Source of the DNA: Parachlamydiales bacterium
GTDB taxonomy: Bacteria > Chlamydiota > Chlamydiia > Chlamydiales > Simkaniaceae
NCBI GenBank assembly: GCA_030641465.1
Contig: DAOWHK010000214.1
Location: forward strand, 1 to 8,127
DNA length: 8,127 nt
Direction of reading: 5' to 3'
Each line of letters starts with the position of its first letter. The stretch's first letter is position 1. Shown in pieces: positions 1-5,326 of this stretch. Both the position numbers and the translations under genes were made by a program. The notes beneath the pieces were generated by a model. The model was given only the letters and a program-made list of their open reading frames with translations, was not told where the DNA came from and did no database searches.

Positions 1-530
1 TCTATTCTATCAGCCCCTGAATCAAATGCCACAATATGCGTACCAAAAGTGGTGCCACTTCGAACACTTGAGAATGGATGATTTTTTAATTTATCTGCGT
101 GCTGCTTGGTAATTTGAGTGAGCTCTCTTGCAGTTCCAGAAGGTTTGTCTCGTTTTTCTCTGTGATGATATTCTTCTCCAAAAACAGCATAATCCTCAAA
201 AGGATTGAAAAGAGCACAAGTCTTTTTTAAACACTCTTTAAATAAGTGCACGCCTATGGAAAAATTTGCACCATAGAGCAGCCCAATACCGGCACTATTA
301 GCAATTTCAACTGCTTTATTGAAATCTTGGTACCAACCCGTAGTACCTACCACAATATTTTTTTTTAGTTTTGCGCATCTTTGAATATTCTCAATAACAC
401 TTGTGGGTTTTGTAAATTCAATACAAACATCAGCCTCTTCAAGCTTATTTGTTAAGAAAATTCCACGCAATGGGGCAATTTCTTGAATCGTTTGCCCCAT
501 TTTTCCAAGACCAATCAACGCAATTTTCAT
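1..530 (-). CDS. dapB: 4-hydroxy-tetrahydrodipicolinate reductase DapB, 3' end beyond window
   Basis: Cytosolic enzyme of lysine/meso-diaminopimelate synthesis that reduces the DapA product with NAD(P)H. My translation of the minus strand from the ATG at 528-530 gives 176 residues running off the left edge. Visible family marks are an N-terminal Rossmann loop GLGKMG (residues 7-12), VGTTGW (61-66), GANFSIGV (87-94) and the catalytic segment YHHREK followed by KPSGTA (121-134). H122 and K126 match the E. coli His159/Lys163 pair. A late arginine/glycine segment (RSGTTFGTHIVAF, 157-169) fits the dihydrodipicolinate domain. The stretch between the nucleotide loop and the CIEFT strand is about 35-40 residues shorter than in E. 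coli, so this is a short-form DapB. The start lies 2 bases after the stop of the upstream cyclophilin gene, implying one mRNA and coupled translation. Identity is near certain; only the C-terminus is missing. Confidence 0.96.
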   Translation of the reverse strand, partial: MKIALIGLGKMGQTIQEIAPLRGIFLTNKLEEADVCIEFTKPTSVIENIQRCAKLKKNIVVGTTGWYQDFNKAVEIANSAGIGLLYGANFSIGVHLFKECLKKTCALFNPFEDYAVFGEEYHHREKRDKPSGTARELTQITKQHADKLKNHPFSSVRSGTTFGTHIVAFDSGADRI

Positions 531-532
531 AT

Positions 533-1111
533 TTACGCTTTTGCAGGCTCTTCTTTCTTAAGGTACACTTTAAGCATTTTTTGATCTTCTACAGGGCGAT
601 CTCTAAAATCCTTTTTAATATTTTCAATTTTTTGAACTACATCATATCCTTTAATGACTTCTCCAAAAATTGTGTGCTTACGATGAAGCCAAGGTGTTTC
701 TGCAGTTGTGATAAAAAATTGACTTCCATTGGTGTTGGGCCCGCTATTTGCCATTGCAAGTACTCCGGGTTTATCAAACTTTGCGCTCGCACTAAATTCA
801 TCTTGAAATGCTTTTCCCCAAATCGATTCTCCCCCAGCGCCAGTTCCCGTAGGATCTCCACCTTGAAGCATAAAATCCTTAATCACTCGGTGAAAAACCA
901 ATCCATTATAGTATCCCTTTTCAACAAGTTTCACAAAATTTTCACACGCTTTTGGTGCAACTTCTGGCTTAAGTTGAATTTCAATTGTTCCTTGCGTTGT
1001 TTCAAAAACGACAACTTGTGACTTCATTTCTTTACCCTCTAACTTTAGACATTGTGAAAAGCACATCAATAAAGTAAAAACAAGTGGCATAAACTTTTTC
1101 ATTGATCTCAC
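533..1111 (-). CDS. exported cyclophilin-type peptidyl-prolyl cis-trans isomerase
   Basis: Catalyses cis-trans isomerisation of X-Pro bonds during protein folding. The protein has 192 residues: an N-terminal signal-like segment (about 1-28, basic residues then PLVFTLLMCF) and a compact cyclophilin domain (about 32-186). Active-site marks are FHR (73-75), FMLQGGD (80-86), QFFIT (131-135) and WLH (141-143), followed by HTIFGEV. The start is GTG at 1109-1111, chosen because AAGGAGGG lies about 7-8 bases upstream. The ATG three codons later (1100-1102) would sit too far from that site but leaves the signal peptide intact. Cysteines at 17 and 21 do not form a good lipobox, so periplasmic or membrane-tethered location is inferred. 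dapB follows after 2 bases. It is a PpiA/PpiB-family protein; which subfamily cannot be settled here. Confidence 0.95.
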   Translation of the reverse strand: MRSMKKFMPLVFTLLMCFSQCLKLEGKEMKSQVVVFETTQGTIEIQLKPEVAPKACENFVKLVEKGYYNGLVFHRVIKDFMLQGGDPTGTGAGGESIWGKAFQDEFSASAKFDKPGVLAMANSGPNTNGSQFFITTAETPWLHRKHTIFGEVIKGYDVVQKIENIKKDFRDRPVEDQKMLKVYLKKEEPAKA

Positions 1112-1240
1112 TATATAACCCTCCTTTTCAAAAAATAAATTTACAAATAATTACAGCGGAATAAAAAAAATATTTTTTTTATTCCCTTCGATTTAAACCT
1201 CTGCTATAGAAAATAGAAAAGCTTTTGGAGGTCTAATCAT
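1112..1240. promoter_or_regulatory. divergent promoter region between cyclophilin gene and exported hypothetical
   Basis: This is a 129-bp AT-rich gap between two divergently oriented starts. For the plus-strand gene there is an extended -10-like TGCTATAGA (1202-1210) with only a weak -35 match (TTCCCT, 1182-1187), and a good ribosome site GGAGG (1227-1231) 9 bases before ATG 1241. For the minus-strand gene AAGGAGGG is clear but no promoter stands out. The perfect palindrome at 1158-1185 occupies the middle and touches the putative -35. Promoter calls are by eye only. Confidence 0.5.
1158..1185. repeat. perfect 28-bp palindrome in divergent intergenic region
   Basis: The sequence reads GGAAT, eight A, TA, eight T, ATTCC, with every position self-complementary over 28 bp and symmetry ending abruptly on both sides (C at 1157 and C at 1186). 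Both flanking genes start away from it, so a terminator role is not expected. It could be an operator, a curved A-tract/T-tract promoter element, or a chance low-complexity palindrome. Confidence 0.9.
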
Positions 1241-1909
1241 ATGATTGACTTAAATAAAATTAAATACCTTTTATTGATCTTACCGATTTTTTTCATGCAT
1301 TCCCTTGGTTTGGCATCAACCGAAACATTTGTATATGACAAGGATATCGAGGGAAAACACACAAAAACAACAATCACAATCGATAAGCAAAACGATCAAT
1401 TGATCGTTGAAGGAAAACATGCAAATTCAACAACAATGATTGAATACACGCTTCACTACACCCTAGAAAAAATCCATTCTAAAACAACGAAAGAGAATGA
1501 ATATCTCTTTATCCTAGAAGGAGATTACCTTAAATTGAAAAAAATTTATGACGGACATTTCGCTGAAAGAGAATATGACATGAGGGGAACACCTTGGATA
1601 CAAGACTTTGATTTTGGACTTAAACCCTTTTTAATGTCTTCTCTTCGAAAGTATAAGTTCTCTATTATTAATCCCTATAATCTCACCTTGTCCAATATGA
1701 TTGCAATTAAGCAAGAAATCGAATCAATAACCGTAAATAACAAGGAATTTCTTGCTCAAAAAATTAAAGTCACATTACAGGGCTATAAGCAAATGTTCTG
1801 GAGTGCTGAAATTTGGTATGATACAAAAACGGACATGCTTTTAATTTACAAAGCTAATGAGGGGCCAAATACTCCGACCATGATTAAGTCCCTGTTATAT
1901 GCGCATTAG
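1241..1909 (+). CDS. exported protein of unknown function
   Basis: I do not recognise the family. The 222-residue protein begins with a classical signal peptide (about 1-26: K6 and K8, then a YLLLILPIFFM core and SLGLAS, with probable cleavage near A25). The mature part is rich in alternating polar/hydrophobic strands and threonine (for example residues 30-75), and near the C-terminus has KIKVTLQGYKQMFWSAEIWYD (about 173-193) followed by MLLIYKANEG. This strand-turn pattern resembles periplasmic beta-sheet proteins of the DUF3108 or lipoprotein-carrier kind, but that is only a resemblance in style. There is no lipobox and no second membrane segment. ATG 1241 is supported by GGAGG nine bases upstream. 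The last 26 bases overlap the 3' end of hemH on the other strand. It seems monocistronic. Confidence 0.85.
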   Translation: MIDLNKIKYLLLILPIFFMHSLGLASTETFVYDKDIEGKHTKTTITIDKQNDQLIVEGKHANSTTMIEYTLHYTLEKIHSKTTKENEYLFILEGDYLKLKKIYDGHFAEREYDMRGTPWIQDFDFGLKPFLMSSLRKYKFSIINPYNLTLSNMIAIKQEIESITVNNKEFLAQKIKVTLQGYKQMFWSAEIWYDTKTDMLLIYKANEGPNTPTMIKSLLYAH

Positions 1910-2912
1910 TTTGTTCATGCACCATCGTCGCTAAGGCCTCTATCCACAAAGGGTCCTCATTTAAGCTTTCCACAAAATCTAAGGAAATTCCCCCGTCCTT
2001 GAGAAAGGCCTCTTTATATTCTATTCCAATTTCATGGATAGTCTCAATACAATCTGCTACAAACGATGGGCAAAAAACAAGAATTTTTTGACATCCTTTT
2101 CTTCTTAATGTTTGCAAAGTATTTTCTGTTGAGGGCTCTATCCAGGGATCTTTTCCAAGCTTTGATTGAAAACAAATGGTATAATGCTCTTTTGGAATAT
2201 TGAATTTTTCAATTATTTTATTCGCATTTGCGTGGCACTGTGCAGAGTAACAGCGCGCATTTTTCCAAGAAATTTTTTCGCAGCAATTAGTTTGCACAAA
2301 GCAGCAGTGATTTTGATCACTTTTTATTAAATGTCTTTTTGGAAGTCCATGAAAACTAAAAAGTATATGGTCATAATCAGAAAATTGATAACGACGAGCT
2401 TTCTCAGCTAAGGCATGAATATAGCTTGGATGCGTTGCAAACTGGTCTAAAATGGAAATTTCAGGAATATATCTCCACGATTTTAATACATCAAAGACCT
2501 TACCTAAAATTGAACCTGTTGTGGCATCAGCATATTGAGGAAATAGAGGAATGACCACAATTTTTTTGCAGCTTTTAAGTTTTTTCATAGCCCTTTTTAT
2601 GGACGGCTCTTGATAGCGCATTCCAAGTTCTACCTGAAACCGATTTCCGAGGCTAAGACTTAATGCCTTTGCAACTCTATTTCCATAATAAAGTAAGGGA
2701 GACCCAACACCCGTCCAAATCAAAGAATAGTTTTTTGCAGATTCTTTATATTTTTTGGGGACTATCACTCCCCTTACCAATAATTGTCTGTAAATCCAAG
2801 GAATGTCAATAACTCGCTTATCAAGCAAAAACTCTTTAAGATAACGTTTTACATCTCTTGGTTTAAAGGATACTGGCGTACCTAAATTAATAAGCAATAC
2901 GCCCGTTTTCAT
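1884..2912 (-). CDS. hemH: ferrochelatase, probably [2Fe-2S] type
   Basis: Inserts Fe2+ into protoporphyrin IX (or coproporphyrin III in some lineages), the late metallation step of heme synthesis. The protein has 342 residues, near the usual length. Marks are VLLINLGTP (5-13), the GVGSPL segment (68-73), GMRYQEPSI (97-105), the catalytic histidine in FSFHGLP (H188), FQSKLGKDPWIEP (248-260) and CPSFVADCIET (281-291) with the conserved E290. Between H188 and residue 230 lie cysteines 203, 204, 210, 211, 221 and 226. Some ferrochelatases ligate a [2Fe-2S] cluster with cysteines of an internal insert, and this segment matches that pattern; the cluster here is inferred. The ATG overlaps the speE stop as ATGA, so translation is coupled. 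It is last in the CBS-speE-hemH operon and convergent with the exported hypothetical, overlapping it by 26 bases. Confidence 0.97.
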   Translation of the reverse strand: MKTGVLLINLGTPVSFKPRDVKRYLKEFLLDKRVIDIPWIYRQLLVRGVIVPKKYKESAKNYSLIWTGVGSPLLYYGNRVAKALSLSLGNRFQVELGMRYQEPSIKRAMKKLKSCKKIVVIPLFPQYADATTGSILGKVFDVLKSWRYIPEISILDQFATHPSYIHALAEKARRYQFSDYDHILFSFHGLPKRHLIKSDQNHCCFVQTNCCEKISWKNARCYSAQCHANANKIIEKFNIPKEHYTICFQSKLGKDPWIEPSTENTLQTLRRKGCQKILVFCPSFVADCIETIHEIGIEYKEAFLKDGGISLDFVESLNEDPLWIEALATMVHEQTNAHITGT

Positions 2913-3823
2913 TCCGTTTCTAAATCCCCTAGAAGATCCTTTACATACTCAGGAAGTGCAAATGCAGCTAAATGAATTTCCGGATTATAGTATTTCATTT
3001 TTCCCGGCATATTTTCCATCCACATCCTGATTTCATTTTGATTTATAGGCAAATAGTCGCCATCTGTCGCGAAACCAAAGGCCATAAATCCTCCAATATA
3101 AGTTGGAACGGGAGCTACAAAAAAAGTGACCTTTTCAAAAGATTTTTTAAAATGATTGTATCCATCACTTAACTCATCCTCTTGAACGAACGGGACACCT
3201 CCTTGCGTAACCAAAATCCCTCCCTTGTTTAAGGCCCCATAACAAGCACTATAAAATTCAGGGGTAAAAAGCACCTCTGCTGGCCCAATTGGATCTGTTG
3301 AATCACAAATAATCACATCATATTTTTCTTCAGTATCTTGAATAAAAATACTCGCGTCTTGAATGACAACTTTTGTTTTTGGATGATCATAGGCACCATT
3401 TGAGACCGTTGGAAGATATTTAATACTCATTTCAATCACTGAAGAGTCAATATCCACAACAGTTGCACTTTCAATCTGATCATGACGAAGAACTTCTCTT
3501 AAAGCTCCTCCATCTCCACCGCCAATAATTAAAACATGTTTCGGATCTGGATGGGAAAACAAAGGTACGTGCACTAGCATCTCATGATAAACAAATTCAT
3601 CGGCTGTCGTCAGCTGCACAATACCGTCAAGAGTTAGAACTCTGCCATATCGTTCATTTTGAAAAATTTTAAGATCCTGATGCTCAGTAATTTCTTCAAA
3701 GAGCATTTCATCAATCCTAAAAACTTGATGCCACTCATCGAAAAGAACTTCACTAAAAGTGTTAGCTGATAGAAAGCTAGTAATTGCCATTGCAAAAATG
3801 GTTAAACTGCGAATTTGTTTCAT
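2909..3823 (-). CDS. speE: spermidine synthase (polyamine aminopropyltransferase) with signal-like N-terminus
   Basis: Transfers the aminopropyl group of decarboxylated S-adenosylmethionine to putrescine. The 304-residue protein aligns by eye with E. coli SpeE from about residue 24 on. It has the beta-rich N-terminal domain (HQDLKIFQNERYGRVLTLDG, 48-67), YHEML (79-83), the cofactor loop GGGDGG (101-106), VDID (123-126), D156 and the catalytic CDSTDPIGP (173-181, D174/D177), then YNPEIHLAAFALPEY (279-293). Residues 1-22 (basic start, then a LTIFAMAITSFL core and SAN) look like a signal peptide or anchor, odd for a cytosolic enzyme. The start at ATG 3821-3823 is favoured by AGGGGG four bases upstream. 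The ATG at codon 12 (3788-3790) would remove most of the hydrophobic segment but has no visible ribosome site. The stop overlaps hemH. No speD is in view. Confidence 0.96.
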   Translation of the reverse strand: MKQIRSLTIFAMAITSFLSANTFSEVLFDEWHQVFRIDEMLFEEITEHQDLKIFQNERYGRVLTLDGIVQLTTADEFVYHEMLVHVPLFSHPDPKHVLIIGGGDGGALREVLRHDQIESATVVDIDSSVIEMSIKYLPTVSNGAYDHPKTKVVIQDASIFIQDTEEKYDVIICDSTDPIGPAEVLFTPEFYSACYGALNKGGILVTQGGVPFVQEDELSDGYNHFKKSFEKVTFFVAPVPTYIGGFMAFGFATDGDYLPINQNEIRMWMENMPGKMKYYNPEIHLAAFALPEYVKDLLGDLETE

Positions 3824-3850
3824 TATTCCCCCTGTATTTTTTTTAATCGA

Positions 3851-4393
3851 CTATATATCTAAAGAAGTAATTTTCACAATGGTTCTTAATACATCACTTG
3901 GGGTCAGGATTCCCATGAATTTTGAGTTGCTATCAACAATTGGTATCGCTCCGATTTTCTGCTCAAAAAAAACCTCTGCAATACTTTTTACTTCAGCCTC
4001 AGGAGAGGCGCAAAGAACGGTTGTTGCCATAATATCCCGAACAGTTTTTTTTTCTTTAGAATTATTCGCTGCATGTAACTCTCGATCCGTGATTAAGCCC
4101 ATTAATATCCCTTCTCTCGATAGTACAGGAATATGCCAAACACTTTTTCCAGCAATAAGCTTCTTTGCATCTTCTAGAGACATTTCAGGAGGCAGCGTAA
4201 TATCGGATTTATTCATAATTTCTTTGGCTATAAGTGCAGTTTTTTTCTTTTTTTTTGCATCTTTTAACACTTTGTATTTTTGATTTTCCTCTTCATCTTT
4301 ATCAGGTTTTGATCTTTTGTTAGCATCAATCTTCCAACTATTCTCTTTTGACAGCCTATCTTGAACGCCGCTTGTTCTTGTGACAAAAAACAT
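3851..4393 (-). CDS. tandem CBS-domain protein
   Basis: The 180-residue protein has two CBS domains, modules that usually bind adenine nucleotides or S-adenosylmethionine and regulate a partner. Residues 1-52 are a charged, lysine-rich, probably disordered leader ending in KDAKKKKK. CBS1 spans about 55-112 (AKEIMNKSDITL ... HIPVLSREGILMGLITDREL). CBS2 spans about 117-176 (VRDIMATTVLCASPEAEV ... GAIPIVDSNSKFMGILTPSDVLR). The TDRE and TPSD turns match the usual ligand-phosphate contact positions. No catalytic or transport domain is attached, so it is a stand-alone regulator. ATG 4391-4393 is supported by AAGGAG six bases upstream. It is first in the operon with speE (27-base gap) and hemH, and divergent from the potassium channel gene. 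Two runs of nine A lie inside the coding sequence. Its ligand and target are unknown. Confidence 0.93.
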   Translation of the reverse strand: MFFVTRTSGVQDRLSKENSWKIDANKRSKPDKDEEENQKYKVLKDAKKKKKTALIAKEIMNKSDITLPPEMSLEDAKKLIAGKSVWHIPVLSREGILMGLITDRELHAANNSKEKKTVRDIMATTVLCASPEAEVKSIAEVFFEQKIGAIPIVDSNSKFMGILTPSDVLRTIVKITSLDI

Positions 4394-4415
4394 TAGTCAC
4401 TCCTTTATATCGGTA

Positions 4416-4446
4416 TTTAAAATCTAAATAAAATAAAGATTTTAAA
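4416..4446. repeat. 10-bp inverted repeat around the CBS-gene -10 box, operator-like
   Basis: The left arm TTTAAAATCT (4416-4425) and right arm AGATTTTAAA (4437-4446) are perfect reverse complements separated by 11 bases. The loop contains the putative -10 box of the CBS-speE-hemH promoter. The right arm lies in the -35/-10 spacer and the left arm at the likely transcription start. A protein dimer bound here would block that promoter. A direct 9-base repeat (AAAGATTTT then AAAGATTT, 4435-4451) overlaps it. Confidence 0.7.
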
Positions 4447-4458
4447 GATTTCTGTCAA
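4430..4458 (-). promoter_or_regulatory. sigma70-like promoter of the CBS-speE-hemH operon
   Basis: On the minus strand a consensus -35 TTGACA (4453-4458) is followed by a 17-bp spacer and -10 TATTTT (4430-4435, 4 of 6 matches). Transcription would start near 4423, giving a leader of about 30 bases that includes the AAGGAG ribosome site of the CBS gene. Confidence 0.65.
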
Positions 4459-4463
4459 AATTC

Positions 4464-4494
4464 TTGAACAAAACTCAAAAATTGCGGATATAAA
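4464..4494 (+). promoter_or_regulatory. possible promoter of the potassium channel gene
   Basis: TTGAAC (4464-4469) lies 17 bp before GATATA (4487-4492) and 19 bp before TATAAA (4489-4494). Either gives a weak sigma70-like promoter with a start near 4500, leaving a very short leader. It is the only reasonable candidate in the 129-bp divergent gap, called by eye. Confidence 0.35.
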
Positions 4495-4511
4495 CAAAAA
4501 GGAAACTATTT

Positions 4512-4526
4512 ATGGTAAAATTATGA
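4512..4526 (+). CDS. four-codon upstream reading frame MVKL overlapping the channel start
   Basis: ATG GTA AAA TTA TGA begins 6 bases after AAGGAAA (4499-4505), the only ribosome-site-like sequence here. Its TGA overlaps the ATG of the channel gene (ATGA). The purine site is better spaced for this mini-frame than for the channel ATG 11 bases further on. It may serve termination-reinitiation, or it may be fortuitous. Confidence 0.3.
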   Translation: MVKL

Positions 4527-5263
4527 AACGAGTAGGAATAGCTATCACTGATTTTTTTAAAGGGTACTTTAATTTTTTACTCGTTTCTCTAGTCTGTCTT
4601 TTTATTTTCCGTCCCTATCATAGGGAAGGGCTCTATATGGGAATTTGGCAGTTTCTCTTTATTGCCGTATTTTTTTCCTCAATATTTAACTGTAAACACC
4701 CAAGATATATTGTTTTAACCTCTTTATCCTTAGGAATACCCACTATTATTTTAAGCTGGGTTACACTTATTCATAGAACACCATTTGTTATCACACTTTA
4801 TCTCATTTTTGCTCTTATTTTTATTCTCATTTGTGCAGGTTCTATCATTTTTCGTGTCGTCCTTAATGCGCGCGTGACACTAAATACTTTAAAGGGCGTT
4901 GTTTCAGCCTATTTTATGTTAGCGTTTGCCTTTGCTTATTGTTATTATCTTATTGAAATACTCTTTCCAGGCTCTTTTCATATAGCTGTTCCTGAACTAA
5001 ATATTGCAGCGCTACATAGTTTCCTCTCTGAAATGATGTATTTTAGTTTCGTAACACTTCTTACAATTGGATATGGAGACATTATTGCTGTCAGGGATAT
5101 TTCTCAGACTTTCACGATTTTAGAAGGCGTCATTGGACAATTTTACATTGCAATACTCGTTGCTAGACTTGTTAGCGTCTATTCCTTTTTAACTGATAAA
5201 AAAATGCTCGCTCATGCAAAAAAAGCGATCAAAGAGCAAGAAAATCAAAAAACTATAAAATAA
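4523..5263 (+). CDS. six-TM potassium channel family protein (Ion_trans_2 pore)
   Basis: The inner-membrane protein has 246 residues and about six hydrophobic helices: roughly 14-30, 39-56, 62-82, 88-112, 125-148 and 197-221. A re-entrant pore loop sits between the last two (about 168-188) with the potassium selectivity filter TIGYGD (T181-D186). The last helix (EGVIGQFYIAILVARLVSVYSF) is the inner pore helix typical of bacterial channels of this family. There is no arginine-rich voltage-sensor helix, and the tail after 222 is a short charged stretch with no RCK or cyclic-nucleotide domain, so gating is not evident. ATG 4523 has a poorly spaced ribosome site (AAGGAAA, 17 bases away) and overlaps the stop of a four-codon frame. 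It is divergent from the CBS gene. Conduction of K+ is inferred from the filter. Confidence 0.92.
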   Translation: MKRVGIAITDFFKGYFNFLLVSLVCLFIFRPYHREGLYMGIWQFLFIAVFFSSIFNCKHPRYIVLTSLSLGIPTIILSWVTLIHRTPFVITLYLIFALIFILICAGSIIFRVVLNARVTLNTLKGVVSAYFMLAFAFAYCYYLIEILFPGSFHIAVPELNIAALHSFLSEMMYFSFVTLLTIGYGDIIAVRDISQTFTILEGVIGQFYIAILVARLVSVYSFLTDKKMLAHAKKAIKEQENQKTIK

Positions 5264-5275
5264 ATTTGAGTTGCA

Positions 5276-5301
5276 GATCATATTGCGTTTTTACTATGAT
5301 C
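5276..5301 (+). promoter_or_regulatory. inverted repeat with candidate promoter before the M3 peptidase gene
   Basis: GATCATA (5276-5282) and TATGATC (5295-5301) are perfect reverse complements around a 12-base loop, and six T (5306-5311) follow four bases later. It could be a weak terminator for the channel gene. Alternatively TATGAT (5295-5300) is a good -10 box, 18 bp after a poor -35 TTGCAG (5271-5276), which would make it the peptidase promoter with a start near 5307. The two readings cannot be separated here. Confidence 0.4.
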
Positions 5302-5326
5302 CCCATTTTTTAGGAGCAGTCAAGAT

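Noticed and set aside
449..1021. Plus-strand open frame of 190 codons across the dapB/cyclophilin genes
   Set aside because: It lies opposite two securely identified genes, has an atypical composition rich in F, K, S and C, and resembles no family. It is a shadow frame.
3759..4283. Plus-strand open frame of 174 codons over the speE start and CBS gene
   Set aside because: It is antisense to the CBS gene, which has clear CBS motifs, a ribosome site and a promoter. Its poly-F stretch is simply the complement of poly-lysine.
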